Of a DNA stretch of 64,000 nt, positions 63,364-64,000 are shown piece by piece; within the stretch, counting starts at the first letter, position 1; each line of letters begins with the position of its first letter. Under the pieces are notes generated by a model. That model made no database searches. It was not told the DNA's origin and saw only the letters and a list, made by a program, of their open reading frames with translations. Made by a program: the position numbers and the translations under genes. The stretch lies in contig NZ_JACXAC010000003.1 in assembly GCF_014699055.1 (NCBI RefSeq), forward strand, positions 124,001 to 188,000. Direction: 5' to 3'. Origin of the DNA: Hymenobacter armeniacus (GTDB taxonomy: Bacteria > Bacteroidota > Bacteroidia > Cytophagales > Hymenobacteraceae).

Positions 63364-64000
63364 ATGTCTGCTTCCCTTCCGACTTCCGCCGCCAAGCACA
63401 CCTACGATTTGGGCCTGATTGGCAACTGCGCTTTCCTGGGCCTGATTAAAATGGACACCTCGGTGGCCTGGCTGTGCTGGCCGCGCTTCGACAGCAGCTT
63501 CGTGTTTGGCAGCCTGCTCGATACCAAAAAAGGCGGCGAATACAGCGTGAAGCCGGCCGCGGGTACTTTTGAATCGACCCAGTATTACCTGGAAAACACC
63601 AATGTGCTACGCACCGAAATCGACGCCGAAGGCGGCCGCTACCGCGTCACGGATTTTGCGCCGCGCTTTGCCCAGTACGACCGGTACTACAAGCCGCTGA
63701 TGTTCATCCGGAAGCTGGAGCCGCTGGCCGGGTCGCCCCGTGTGCGGGTGGTGTGCGACCCCGTGGGCGAGTACGGCCAGAAGCAACTCGACCGCCGCCG
63801 CAGCTCCAACCACATTGCCTACCTGGGCCTGGAAGAAGAAATTCGCCTCACTACCAACATCCCGCTCACCTACATCCTGGAGGGCGAAGACTTTGCCCTC
63901 AACGAGACCAAGTACCTCGTGCTCACCTACGGCGCGCCGCTGGAAGCCCCACTGGAAAGCACGGTGGAGCAGTTTCTGCGCAGCACCGTGGACTACTGGC
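63364..64000 (+). CDS. Glycoside hydrolase family 15 protein (3' end outside window)
   Basis: From the ATG at 63364 the frame is open to the last base, 212 residues, so the gene is cut by the window end. The N-terminus YDLGLIGNCAFLGLIKMDTS then WLCWPRFDSSFVFGSLLD is the typical start of bacterial GH15 enzymes (glucoamylase, trehalase and related). YRVTDFAPRF and the following strand-rich region belong to their N-terminal beta-sandwich. The catalytic (alpha/alpha)6 barrel with its two Glu lies beyond the window, so the sugar cannot be named. It probably acts on alpha-glucans or trehalose. Confidence 0.85.
   Translation, partial: MSASLPTSAAKHTYDLGLIGNCAFLGLIKMDTSVAWLCWPRFDSSFVFGSLLDTKKGGEYSVKPAAGTFESTQYYLENTNVLRTEIDAEGGRYRVTDFAPRFAQYDRYYKPLMFIRKLEPLAGSPRVRVVCDPVGEYGQKQLDRRRSSNHIAYLGLEEEIRLTTNIPLTYILEGEDFALNETKYLVLTYGAPLEAPLESTVEQFLRSTVDYW

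Overview
The window is a GC-rich chromosomal segment of a Bacteroidota bacterium, most likely a Hymenobacter-like member of the Cytophagales. This is inferred from four things: type IX secretion (T9SS) C-terminal sorting domains, including two gliding-motility-type ones; promoters with the Bacteroidota -7 box TAnnTTTG; a five-helix SdhC with SdhA and SdhB; and the general gene families. No rRNA, tRNA, phage, insertion sequence or CRISPR array was seen. Gene density is high, and only one stretch (9543-9849) slightly exceeds 300 bases without a gene.

Layout. 1-5.3 kb: the 3' part of a VIT-domain protein with an exosortase-type tail, then two related secreted proteins, one carrying a double phospholipase-D domain. 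5.4-9.5 kb: murB, kptA, a FucP/GluP-type sugar transporter and a lipoprotein. 9.8-16 kb: an rRNA methyltransferase, recQ, a DUF2306 membrane protein and two adjacent paralogous secreted proteins of unknown function. 16-20 kb: a self-cleaving XRE/S24 repressor, a pirin, an outer-membrane protein and a fasciclin lipoprotein. 20-29 kb: an M2 peptidase, an MtfA-like peptidase, two paralogous outer-membrane proteins, a small phosphatase, a DEAD-box helicase and membrane proteins. 29-36 kb: an FMN reductase, two MFS transporters and the succinate dehydrogenase/fumarate reductase genes sdhC-sdhA-sdhB. 36.5-42.6 kb: two consecutive ~985-residue T9SS type B surface proteins. 42.8-53.3 kb: fabD, folK, a hydrolase, a polyprenyl synthetase, a cytochrome P450, UspA, a TlpA-like lipoprotein and aconitase. 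53.4-64 kb: a SUMF1-type lipoprotein with a hydrolase, EcsC, a glycosyltransferase, a Dph6-like ATP pyrophosphatase, a membrane-anchored MutS homologue, umuDC and the start of a GH15 enzyme.

Two non-coding themes cut across the window. First, ten intergenic palindromic elements in five sequence families share one architecture: each arm folds as its own small hairpin, and the two arms are inverted copies, as in REP/BIME elements. Several fill the gap between convergent genes and even supply stop codons. One lies between sdhA and sdhB and pairs arms of two different subtypes, differing at exactly the bases that covary inside each arm. Second, several genes have a TAnnTTTG-like box only 3-6 bases before the start codon, which suggests leaderless or nearly leaderless mRNAs.

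The most testable regulatory idea is a damage-response circuit. A 9-bp inverted repeat with a 5-base spacer sits upstream of umuDC, and a closely similar site overlaps the presumed promoter of the XRE/S24 repressor gene 45 kb away. The repressor and UmuD both keep the Ser-Lys self-cleavage dyad.
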